NCBI GenBank assembly: GCA_003452695.1
Contig: DMNP01000319.1
Coordinates: 24,345-78,147, forward strand
Reading direction: 5' to 3'
Length of the DNA: 53,803 nt
Source of the DNA: Eggerthellaceae bacterium
GTDB lineage: Bacteria > Actinomycetota > Coriobacteriia > Coriobacteriales > Eggerthellaceae
The notes beneath the pieces are model-generated. The model did not search any database and had not been told where the DNA came from. It saw only the letters and a program-made list of their open reading frames with translations. A program made the position numbers and the translations under genes. This document shows, piece after piece, positions 45,631 through 53,803 of the stretch. How positions within the stretch are numbered: position 1 is the first letter of the stretch; each line of letters starts with the position of its first letter.

Positions 45631-47682
45631 ATGAATACAGGCAATGTCGTGAAACGCGCCTTTGCGATGGCGTGCGCGACGGCGCTGTGCTCGTTCGCGT
45701 TGGCGGGAACCGCCTTCGCAGCCACAGTGCACGGAGCGGATTTCCACGGGGGAGGAACCAGTCTGGAGTCGGGCCAAATAGACGTGCTCGACGTGGACGG
45801 CGCCGCCGGGGAAACGGTTTTCCTTTCCGTGAGCAGCGGCCGCGCCACGCTTGCCAAGAACCTTCCCTACACCGTGGGCAAAGATGCCGAAGCCGGTGAT
45901 GCGTCCGAGTGGGCCGGCGTTGCCACCTTGGACATCGCCGACCTGAACCTGGATGCGCTCGATGGCAGCTACGTCGTGGAAGCATATGCCGACCGTGCGG
46001 GTTCGAGCCTGCTCTACACCGGCGCCATCTACGGCGTGTATGCAGACCTGCCCGGCGGAGCATCGAAGCTTATCGGCACGCGCACGGTTAATGCCGACGA
46101 AGCGCAGGCGCGCGAGTTCGACCCGCCCGAGACCGTGTACGACCAAGGGCGCACCTACCGGTTGGTCAACCGTGTAGAGGGCTCCAGCCCCGCCCTTCAC
46201 TTCGCCTACGATGAATACGACGAGGCTACCACCGTCGACGGCGTTTTGAAGTACTACGACGCGACGGGCGCAACCGTGGCCACGACCACGATTCCCGGCT
46301 TGGCCTACGGGGAGCAGCGCACGGTGAACGTGCCATCGGTCGTCGTGGCGGACAACGGCGATGTGTACCGCACGGTGTTCTTCAAGAATTCCGTCGTCGC
46401 GGAAAACCCCGGACGCACTTCGTTCAGCATCTACTGCTCGCAGATGTCCGCGGCAACCCAGGCGCTTGCCGGCTACTACGTGGCCACCATCCAGATGGTG
46501 GATGCGCAGGGCAAGGTAATCGCAACCGATTCGGTGGACGTGACCGGCGAGTTCCTGTACACCGCTCCCGCTACTATATATAAGACGGAGACGGTGAACG
46601 GCCAAAGCGCGGTCGTCACCTACAAGATAGACGGCTCGCAGACCATTCGCCTGAGCGCGGCCAACGACGGCGTGCACAACCGCGCCCGCACCGTGCAGGT
46701 GGGATACACGGCCCAGCCGCTCGATGCGAACGAGGTGTCGGTGGCCTTCAACATGGTGGACGGCAGCAAGTCCATCGGAGATAAGGACCGCAAGCTGGGC
46801 ACCGCCTACGGCACGGCCAGCGAGCAGAATCCCACCGTGGTCCCGCCCGAGCAGTACGAGGCCAACGGCACTACCTACTACCTGGTGGGCGATCCGCAAG
46901 ATTACGCCTATACGCATCGCAGCGGCGAAGTGCCAATCGTCGATGTGTACTACACGCCCGAGGGCTATACCGCCCCGGGCGCGCGCGACGTCACCGTTAA
47001 CTACGTGAACTTCATCACCGGTGCGACTGTGGAATCGCACGCCTATACCACCGACCCCGACTCGAATGCACGCGTCGTCATAGACACGCCCGAAACCTTC
47101 AGCGCCGAAGGCGTGAACTACGTGCGCTTGGCGGGACAGGAAGCTTCCATCCGCCATAGCTACTACTCGGGCATCGAATCGTACACGGTGTACTACCGCG
47201 ACGAAAACGACACCCTGTCGAACGAAAACGTAATCAGCAAGATTCGCGTCGTCATGGTCGATGGCGAGCCGGCACCCGCCGGCGAGCCGGGAACCACTAC
47301 CACCACGACGACGAACGAAGTCGTGGTTATTCCCGCCGAGGCAACGGCTGCGGCGGGCGATGCTGCTGCGGCGGGTGCGGAAGGCGCCCAGGCGCTGCAG
47401 CTGAACGACGGGCGCACCTACAACGCGCTCGAAGGTGAAGGCGGCAATGCCACGCTGACCAACGAAAGCGGCGTGGATTCGAATACCGAGCGAATCGAGG
47501 ATAGCGAGACGCCGTTGGCCTCTGGCTTCGACCGGGGCGGCACGAGCTCGGCCGCTTCCTCGTTCATGCAGATGTCCGGGTGGATGATTCCCGCGGCCAT
47601 CGCAGTGGTGGTCATCATCGCCGCCGTGGCGGTGCTGATGGCAATTCGCCGTCGCAAGAACAACGATACGTACGAAGCATAG
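45631..47682 (+). CDS. Surface protein with C-terminal membrane anchor, MucBP-like modules
   Basis: The 683-residue protein starts at the ATG at 45631 (GGGAG 9 nt upstream; an ATG 9 nt earlier directly abuts that site). It has a signal peptide (ACATALCSFALAGTAFA), a beta-rich N-terminal half, and then modules of about 65-70 residues such as DVTVNYVNFITGATVESHAY...YTVYYRDE, similar to MucBP repeats. A Thr-rich linker (TTTTTTNEVVV) and Ala-rich stretch follow. The C-terminus has one hydrophobic helix and a basic tail (AIRRRKNN) but no LPXTG or NPQTN-like motif before it. It therefore seems anchored as an integral membrane protein, not a standard sortase substrate; a non-canonical motif is possible. 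Confidence 0.85.
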   Translation: MNTGNVVKRAFAMACATALCSFALAGTAFAATVHGADFHGGGTSLESGQIDVLDVDGAAGETVFLSVSSGRATLAKNLPYTVGKDAEAGDASEWAGVATLDIADLNLDALDGSYVVEAYADRAGSSLLYTGAIYGVYADLPGGASKLIGTRTVNADEAQAREFDPPETVYDQGRTYRLVNRVEGSSPALHFAYDEYDEATTVDGVLKYYDATGATVATTTIPGLAYGEQRTVNVPSVVVADNGDVYRTVFFKNSVVAENPGRTSFSIYCSQMSAATQALAGYYVATIQMVDAQGKVIATDSVDVTGEFLYTAPATIYKTETVNGQSAVVTYKIDGSQTIRLSAANDGVHNRARTVQVGYTAQPLDANEVSVAFNMVDGSKSIGDKDRKLGTAYGTASEQNPTVVPPEQYEANGTTYYLVGDPQDYAYTHRSGEVPIVDVYYTPEGYTAPGARDVTVNYVNFITGATVESHAYTTDPDSNARVVIDTPETFSAEGVNYVRLAGQEASIRHSYYSGIESYTVYYRDENDTLSNENVISKIRVVMVDGEPAPAGEPGTTTTTTTNEVVVIPAEATAAAGDAAAAGAEGAQALQLNDGRTYNALEGEGGNATLTNESGVDSNTERIEDSETPLASGFDRGGTSSAASSFMQMSGWMIPAAIAVVVIIAAVAVLMAIRRRKNNDTYEA

Positions 47683-47697
47683 GAAGGGGGAACGGCG

Positions 47698-50600
47698 ATG
47701 AACAAGACGAAGTACAAACCGATGAACGCGACCCTTCGTAACATCGTGGCGGTGATTACGGCGCTATCGCTCGTTTTCCTGCAGGTGCCCATCACCGGTT
47801 TGTCGGCGCGGGCAATAGCCGACAACGTGAAGAACGTGGAGCAAAAGGTGGTCGCACAGGCCTCCGTGGACGTGCCCCTCACGTTCGAGCACGCCTATAT
47901 AACGTATGCGGGGCAGGTCATAGCCAGTCCGGCGACCAAGGTGACGCTGCCCAACGAATCGGCACTCGAATTCACGGCCGCAGCCGATAGCGGATACCAG
48001 CTTGAATCCGTGACGGCCGTGGTGAACGGTTCCGAGGTGGAGCTGTCCCCCAAGGGCGGCGTGTACAAGCTGACCGCTTCGGAGGTTGCCGGCACGACCG
48101 GCATAGCCGTGCGCGCCATAACCGCCCCGACTGTCGAAGAGGTCGTGGTGGAAGAAGAGCCCGCGGCCGAAGATGCCGCGACTGCCGAACCGGCGGCGCA
48201 GGCCGAAACCGACGCTGCTTCGGCGGAGGCGAACAGCCGCGAAGCTGCGCCGAGCGCTTCCGCAGCGGCCGCCGCCGAATCTGGCGCAAGCGCCGCAAGT
48301 GCGAGCGCCGCAAACCCGGCCGAAGAAGCTACGCCGAGCGCGCCTTCGGCATCGCGGGAGGCAGCGGAACCGAGCCAGCCCGAAGCAGGCGCCGCGGAAG
48401 CTCCCGCGGTGAAAACCGAATACCTATATGAAGATGCGGATGTAAGGGTAATCGCCACGGTGGCGAAGGCCGACGCCATTCCCGACAACGCCACGTTGCG
48501 CGTTACGCGCGTTACGCCGACTACCGGCGGATACAACTACGATGCCTATATGGATGCCCTGAACAAGGATGCGGCAAACGACGAAACTGCGCATACCGCA
48601 GACAACACGCTTCTCTACGACGTGGCGTTCATCGTCGTGGACGACCAGGGCAAGGAAATCGAGATTCAGCCCGAAGAGGGGGCTGTGAAGGTAGAGTTCC
48701 AGTTCAAGCAGCAGCAGATAAGCCAGGAGCTTGCGGCCGACGATGCGGCTGCAGTCGAAGTGACGCACCTTCCGCTTACCGATGCCGCCAAGGACGCTGC
48801 CGACACGACGGCCGAAGCCACGAACATATCGGCAAACGACATCGTCGTGGAAACGCTGGGAACGTCGGATGTCGCAGCCAAGGGAGACAACGCCATCGAG
48901 GTTACCACCGACACGTTCTCGCTGTTCGCCATTAGCTACAAGCTTTCGGTCGGCCAGAGCTGGGGCGGGCGATTCAGCCTTTCCGAGGGCCAAAGCGTGC
49001 TCCTGAGCGAAGCTCTTGCAAGCATCGATCAGAGCTGGGCCCTGAGCGGGGTGAACGAAGTTACCTTCTCCGATCCGGATGCGGTTACGGTGGAAAACCT
49101 GAACAACGGCGATTGGCGCCTTACCTGCAACGGGAAGCTGTCTTCGCCCGGAACGCTTACCTTGTCGAAGAATCAGTGGGAAAAGACCGTCTACAGCGTG
49201 GTTCCAAGCTACGGGTTCGATGCCGTAGTCGATTTCTACGACTACGATGGCGCAACGCCTTACGGCTACGACGGTTCGGACAGCCTTTACGTATATGCCG
49301 AAGTAGTGAACAAGGCAACGAAGGAACCGCTCGGTTGGAACAGGAAGCAGCTGGAAAACCTTTCGGGTAAGACCAGCGCAACGGTGTCGTTCGAGCAGTT
49401 CCTCAGGACTTCCGACGAAGCGTGGGCGAGTCCATCGGTTGCAATCGACCCCGAAACGCAGGAAATAGGAAACGTGCGCGTATATTCCGAAGATCCCAGC
49501 TACAAGAAGGTGCACGAGCTGGACAACAACGCGAAGCCCAACGATACCGTAAGCGGCTTCACGTTCATGCACAACGACGACGATTCCAACGTTATCAAGC
49601 TGAAGCGCTGGAACGGCACGCACCTGTACGTCGACATCGCATTCGACCCCGATGCGAGCACTGCCATATCCGCAGACGACAACTACTGGCTGCGGGTGGA
49701 ACTGCAGCACAAGACCACGGGAACGACGTACTTCATCAAGCAGCTGACCACAGCGGACGTGCGTGATGGAAAGATTCGCTTCGATGCTACCGAGTGGCGC
49801 GACGGCAATGGAGACATCAAGCAAAACGAGAAGTTCACCGGCAACGAGGTTTCGCTTACCGCGAAGATTGTGAACACGAAGACATCGGCCAACGCGGGCA
49901 ATATCGCCAAAAATGAAAGCATGTGTGGCACGGTTGCAGAGGGAGGCACGGTAAAAGGCTATGCCGTAACGTACAACACCGGAACGGTGACGCCCAAGGA
50001 CATCCTCGTTGACGATGAGGCCTTGCACGAATCGGATGCCGTGTACACCATCACGTTTTCCAGGCAAGAGCCCGGCGCTGCGCTTTCCCTGTACGATATT
50101 CTGGGCGATGCGATTAATTTCGGCATCGTCACCGAAAACTTCGATCTTCCCAGCGGCGATGCGGAGACGAACGTGGCGGCGCTGAGGGGCCATTCTGCCA
50201 CGCAGACGGGCAACGACCTGACCAACCATGCGGAACAGACGTTCATCCTCGCCGAAATCGACACCGAGTTCAAGATTAAGGGCGAAAACGCCTATGTTCG
50301 CACCAATGCGCAAGATGCAGACAAGGTAAAGGCGCTCGACAGCGTCGTAGCCTCGATAGACACGAGCCAGACCAAGGAAGAGCTGCAGGGCGTGGTGAAC
50401 GGCATGTTGCAGCACGCTTGGAACATGTCAGCCGCATTTACCGCGCAGGAAGACAACGCGGCCGTCCTGTACTACAACGCGAGCGGCGAGGGCAGCTGCG
50501 TGCTCGACCTGCAAGGACGCGGGGAAGGCACGTTCTATGTAACCGTGAACAACGAGGACTATGCCCGGATTCTGGGTTCGAGCCATCTGCAGATCAAGCG

Positions 50601-53600
50601 CGACGAGGGCCAGAGGGTCGTCTTCAACGTAACAGCCGACGCCAGCGTCATCCAGAAATACGGCATCAACGGCCAAGGCGCCGACTCGTTCCTGGGCCGG
50701 GTGAACCCCGAAGACGATTTCATGGATGCGGGCGAAGTCCCCGAGAGTATCGTCTGGAACTTCATCAACGCCACGGATTTGGAAATCGCCGGTTCTATTA
50801 CAGGTATCGTGCTCGCGCCGCAGGCGACCGTGAAGGTTAACGGCACGTCTTCCGGTTGGCTTGTCGCCAAGAACGTAACCATCGGTTCGGGCGAATGGCA
50901 CAGCGTGTACCAAAAGGTGGAAGAGCTGCGCAAGGGAACCGAGGTCACCTTCGAGGCCAAGAAGACCGTCGGCAACAAGAACGCGACGGTCGACGGCTTC
51001 ACCTTCGAGCTTGCCCAGAAGGAGAACGGCGAGTGGAGGGTAGTCGACGAGGTAGGCAACGACGGTGCGGCCATCACGTTTGAAACGGTGAAATTCGACC
51101 AGAACAACTTCACGTCGCTTGGCGATAACCAGGAGTACTTCTTCCGCGTGAAGGAAACACAGGGAACCACCGACAACCAGGGAAACACCTACGATGCAGA
51201 CACCACGGTCTACTATGCGAAGGTTACGGTAAGCAAGCTTATACAGCGCAACACCAACGGTTCCATAAACACTACTATATATAATGCAGGCGCTCCCCAA
51301 TATTATCTGGATGAAGCGTGCACGCAGCCGTACTACGGCAGGCCCGTCTTCGACAATGCTTCGCAGGGGTCCACGACGTCTGCAAGCCTGGAAGCGACCA
51401 AGACGCTTAACGGTCGCGCTATGCAGGCCGGAGAATTCACCTTCACTCTGGTGGAGACCGACTCGTCGTGGAACCCGCTTACCGGCGAGGCCGCGTATTC
51501 CGACAGCAAGCAGAACGGTTCCGCAGCCGATGGCGCCGCTAGCACGGTGACGTTCGATCGCATAAGCTACGACGCCGAAGGCATCCATTACTACACGGTG
51601 GCCGAAGCGGGCGGAACGCTGAACAACGTCGAATACGACGGCACGGTCTATCATGTGACTGTTTCTGTTTCCGAACGCGATGGAAAGCTCGTTGCGACCA
51701 AGACCATTCAAAAGGCATCGGGCGAAACCGTTGAAGCCATGGCCTTCGCGAATTCGTACGAGATAGAAACGACCGAGGCCACGGTGGTGAAAGAGTGGAA
51801 CGACGCGAACGACCAGGACGGCATGCGCCCCGACGACATTACCGTGAAGCTCTCCAACGGCACGACGGTCACGCTTAATGCGGCCAACGATTGGAGCGCC
51901 ACGGTTTCCGATTTGCCCAAATACGATGAAAACGGCGAAGAAATCGCCTATACCTGGAGCGAAGAGCAAGTGCCCGCCGGCTACACGCTTACCGGCAATG
52001 CCGCCAATGGCACGGTGACCACGCTTACCAACTCGCATACCATCGCGAAAACTTCGGCCACCGTTACAAAGAAATGGGAAGATTTCAGTAACCAGGATGG
52101 AATACGGCCCGCTTCGCTTGCCGTCGAGCTGAAAGCGGGCGAGGCGAAGGTCGGCGAGGTCACGCTGGACGCGGGCAATAACTGGACGGCCACGATCGAC
52201 GACCTGGACAAGTACGCCGGCGGCGCGGAAATCGAGTACACCTGGACCGAGGGCGATCTGCCCGAGGGCTACACGCTGTCCGGCACCTCCAAGGACGGCA
52301 CCGTGACCACGCTCACCAACAAGCACGACGCCGAGAAGACCTCGGCCACGGTGAAGAAGGTGTGGGACGATGCCGAGAACCAAGACGGCAAGCGGCCCGA
52401 ATCCATCGTCGTGACGTTAAAGGCGGGCGAGCGGGAAGTTCGCGATGTAACGCTCAATGCATCGAATGACTGGACCTTCACGGTCGAGGGTCTGGACAAG
52501 TATGCAAACGGCACCGAGATTGCCTACACCTGGGCCGAGAAGAGCGTGCCCGAGGGCTACACGCTGTCCGGCTCATCCAAGGAAGGCACCGTGACAACGC
52601 TCACCAACAAGCACGACGCCGAGAAGACCTCGGCCACGGTGAAGAAGGTTTGGGACGATGCCGAGAACCAGGATGGCAAGCGCCCGGACAAGCTGTCGGT
52701 CGACCTGAAGGCTGGCGACAACGTCGTCGAAACCGTCGAGCTGAACGCGGCAAACGAATGGACCGCGACGGTCGATGGCCTTGACAAGTACGCCGGCGGC
52801 ATCGAAATCCAATACGCCTGGTCTGAAGAGGCGCTGCCCGAGGGCTATACGCTGAAGGGCACAGTCAAGGACGGCACCATCACCACGCTCACGAACTCCT
52901 ACGAAACCGAGGAGACGTCCGCCACGGTGAAGAAGGTCTGGGACGACTCCAACAACCAGGACGGCAAGCGCCCGGCGTCGCTGGACGTCGCGCTTTCCAA
53001 CGGCACGACGGTCACCCTGAACGAGCAGAACGACTGGGAGGCCACGGTCGAGCACCTGCCTGCCTATAGCAACGGGCAGCCCATAACCTACACCTGGACC
53101 GAGGACGAGGCGGGCCTGCCCGAGGGCTACGAGCTGTCCGACACGTCCGTGAACGGCGCCATCACCACGCTCACGAACTCCTACACCACCGAGGAGACCA
53201 GCGCCACGGTGAAGAAGGTGTGGGACGATGCCGACAACCAGGACGGCAAGCGCCCGGCGTCACTGGACGTCACGCTTTCCAACGGCACGACGGTCACCCT
53301 GAACGAGCAGAACGACTGGGAGGCCACGGTCGAGCACCTGCCCAAGTACGCCGACGGCCAGGAAATCGAATACACCTGGACCGAGGGCGAGATGCCCGAG
53401 GGCTACACGCTGACGAACACCGTGAAGGACGGCATCATCACCACGCTGACCAATTCGTACAGCGTCGAGAAGACGTCGGCAACGGTAGTCAAGGCTTGGA
53501 ACGACAGCAACGATCAGGATGGCAAGCGCCCCGCCGCGCTGACCGTCGAATTGCAGGCGAACGGCAAGCCGGTGCAGACCGTCGAGCTGACCGCCGATAA

Positions 53601-53803
53601 GAACTGGACCGCGACGATAGCCGACCTGGACAAGTACGCCGACGGCGTCGAAATCGCCTACACCTGGGCCGAGGACGAGTCCGGCTTGCCCGAGGGCTAC
53701 GATCTGTCCGACACGTCCGTGAACGGCGCCGTGACCACGCTCACGAACTCCTACGAAACCGAGGAGACGTCCGCCACCGTGAAGAAGGTCTGGGACGACT
53801 CCG
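47698..53803 (+). CDS. Giant isopeptide-domain surface stalk protein, 3' end outside window
   Basis: More than 2,035 codons are open from the ATG at 47698 (GAAGGGGG upstream) to the right edge. Order: signal peptide (LRNIVAVITALSLVFLQVPI), an Ala/Glu-rich low-complexity region (about 145-240), a long unassigned beta-rich part, a choice-of-anchor A domain (about 799-1070; DILGDAINFG at its start, WNFINATDLEI and GIVLAPQATVKVNG near its end), two FctA/Spy0128-like pilin domains (about 1081-1181 and 1221-1355), then at least seven Cna-B repeats and part of an eighth. These domains form internal Lys-Asn isopeptide bonds in known pilins, giving rigid stalks. The sorting signal must lie off the window. 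It is probably the substrate of the class B sortase in the same operon. Confidence 0.88.
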   Translation, partial: MNKTKYKPMNATLRNIVAVITALSLVFLQVPITGLSARAIADNVKNVEQKVVAQASVDVPLTFEHAYITYAGQVIASPATKVTLPNESALEFTAAADSGYQLESVTAVVNGSEVELSPKGGVYKLTASEVAGTTGIAVRAITAPTVEEVVVEEEPAAEDAATAEPAAQAETDAASAEANSREAAPSASAAAAAESGASAASASAANPAEEATPSAPSASREAAEPSQPEAGAAEAPAVKTEYLYEDADVRVIATVAKADAIPDNATLRVTRVTPTTGGYNYDAYMDALNKDAANDETAHTADNTLLYDVAFIVVDDQGKEIEIQPEEGAVKVEFQFKQQQISQELAADDAAAVEVTHLPLTDAAKDAADTTAEATNISANDIVVETLGTSDVAAKGDNAIEVTTDTFSLFAISYKLSVGQSWGGRFSLSEGQSVLLSEALASIDQSWALSGVNEVTFSDPDAVTVENLNNGDWRLTCNGKLSSPGTLTLSKNQWEKTVYSVVPSYGFDAVVDFYDYDGATPYGYDGSDSLYVYAEVVNKATKEPLGWNRKQLENLSGKTSATVSFEQFLRTSDEAWASPSVAIDPETQEIGNVRVYSEDPSYKKVHELDNNAKPNDTVSGFTFMHNDDDSNVIKLKRWNGTHLYVDIAFDPDASTAISADDNYWLRVELQHKTTGTTYFIKQLTTADVRDGKIRFDATEWRDGNGDIKQNEKFTGNEVSLTAKIVNTKTSANAGNIAKNESMCGTVAEGGTVKGYAVTYNTGTVTPKDILVDDEALHESDAVYTITFSRQEPGAALSLYDILGDAINFGIVTENFDLPSGDAETNVAALRGHSATQTGNDLTNHAEQTFILAEIDTEFKIKGENAYVRTNAQDADKVKALDSVVASIDTSQTKEELQGVVNGMLQHAWNMSAAFTAQEDNAAVLYYNASGEGSCVLDLQGRGEGTFYVTVNNEDYARILGSSHLQIKRDEGQRVVFNVTADASVIQKYGINGQGADSFLGRVNPEDDFMDAGEVPESIVWNFINATDLEIAGSITGIVLAPQATVKVNGTSSGWLVAKNVTIGSGEWHSVYQKVEELRKGTEVTFEAKKTVGNKNATVDGFTFELAQKENGEWRVVDEVGNDGAAITFETVKFDQNNFTSLGDNQEYFFRVKETQGTTDNQGNTYDADTTVYYAKVTVSKLIQRNTNGSINTTIYNAGAPQYYLDEACTQPYYGRPVFDNASQGSTTSASLEATKTLNGRAMQAGEFTFTLVETDSSWNPLTGEAAYSDSKQNGSAADGAASTVTFDRISYDAEGIHYYTVAEAGGTLNNVEYDGTVYHVTVSVSERDGKLVATKTIQKASGETVEAMAFANSYEIETTEATVVKEWNDANDQDGMRPDDITVKLSNGTTVTLNAANDWSATVSDLPKYDENGEEIAYTWSEEQVPAGYTLTGNAANGTVTTLTNSHTIAKTSATVTKKWEDFSNQDGIRPASLAVELKAGEAKVGEVTLDAGNNWTATIDDLDKYAGGAEIEYTWTEGDLPEGYTLSGTSKDGTVTTLTNKHDAEKTSATVKKVWDDAENQDGKRPESIVVTLKAGEREVRDVTLNASNDWTFTVEGLDKYANGTEIAYTWAEKSVPEGYTLSGSSKEGTVTTLTNKHDAEKTSATVKKVWDDAENQDGKRPDKLSVDLKAGDNVVETVELNAANEWTATVDGLDKYAGGIEIQYAWSEEALPEGYTLKGTVKDGTITTLTNSYETEETSATVKKVWDDSNNQDGKRPASLDVALSNGTTVTLNEQNDWEATVEHLPAYSNGQPITYTWTEDEAGLPEGYELSDTSVNGAITTLTNSYTTEETSATVKKVWDDADNQDGKRPASLDVTLSNGTTVTLNEQNDWEATVEHLPKYADGQEIEYTWTEGEMPEGYTLTNTVKDGIITTLTNSYSVEKTSATVVKAWNDSNDQDGKRPAALTVELQANGKPVQTVELTADKNWTATIADLDKYADGVEIAYTWAEDESGLPEGYDLSDTSVNGAVTTLTNSYETEETSATVKKVWDDS
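51770..53803 (+). repeat. Tandem Cna-B-type repeats, about 92-97 codons each
   Basis: Repeats begin at about 51770, 52050, 52330, 52620, 52910, 53190, 53470 and 53760 (cut by the edge). Each starts T-x-A-T-V-x-K-x-W-[DN]-D, continues N-Q-D-G-x-R-P and ends P-[EA]-G-Y-x-L...T-T-L-T-N. Several DNA segments are almost identical between units (for example around 52320-52385 and 52608-52673), so copy number could change by recombination. Confidence 0.9.

Noticed and set aside
44491..47157. Minus-strand frame of 888 codons
   Set aside because: Antisense to the sortase and its neighbour; His/Val/Arg-rich shadow composition.
48424..50415. Minus-strand frame of 663 codons
   Set aside because: Antisense to the giant stalk gene.

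Overview
The window is a chromosomal replication-origin region followed by a block of cell-surface genes. The core order, read outward from the origin, is rpmH-rnpA-yidD-yidC-jag-rsmG-parA-parB on the left and dnaN-recF-DUF721-gyrB-gyrA on the right. That order, the DUF721 (DciA-type) gene, the moderately GC-rich sequence and the large host-associated surface proteins fit an actinobacterium. I infer class Coriobacteriia, most likely Eggerthellaceae (gut or oral anaerobes). This rests on gene content and protein style; no 16S gene is present to confirm it.

Left part (1-20034). Most genes lie on the minus strand, pointing away from the origin. From the left edge: a partial membrane M28-peptidase-like protein, a perfect 29-bp inverted repeat, a single-pass membrane protein paired with a DnaQ-DinG helicase, a tail-anchored unknown protein (+), a DUF4143-type AAA ATPase with twin operator-like repeats, ddl, rlmN (+), parB/parA, rsmG, a 155-bp perfect palindromic element, then jag, yidC, yidD, rnpA and rpmH in one operon behind a clear sigma-70 promoter, then dnaA, then a GHKL-ATPase/winged-helix protein. 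Three perfect 16-bp parS sites lie in this arm, one of them inside dinG.

Origin (about 20035-20743, with a second DnaA-box-rich region at 16929-17468 and further boxes over the dnaA promoter). Genes diverge from 20035-20743. It holds several DnaA-box-like nonamers and an AT-rich stretch, so it is the best oriC candidate.

Right part (20744-53803). dnaN, recF, the DUF721 gene, gyrB and gyrA read rightward. GyrA carries a long acidic N-terminal extension and Val at the position equivalent to E. coli Ser83. Then follow a minimal nucleotidyltransferase with a 45-residue HEPN-like stub, a 1,991-residue secreted repeat protein, a degenerate M23-like membrane protein, a Fic remnant, a DUF47/PhoU-like protein and aspartate kinase. 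Next is a six-gene operon coding a PilC/GspF-like protein, four small single-pass membrane proteins and a PilT-like ATPase. Last are a transglutaminase-like lipoprotein and, divergent from it, a class B sortase operon with a membrane-anchored surface protein and a giant isopeptide-domain stalk protein that runs off the right edge.

How they fit together: the left half is replication, segregation, translation and membrane-insertion housekeeping. The right third is envelope and surface biology. The two least explained units are the compact PilC/PilT operon with four unassigned bitopic proteins, and the surface cluster of sortase, anchored protein and giant stalk. No rRNA gene, complete tRNA gene, CRISPR array, transposase or phage gene was seen.
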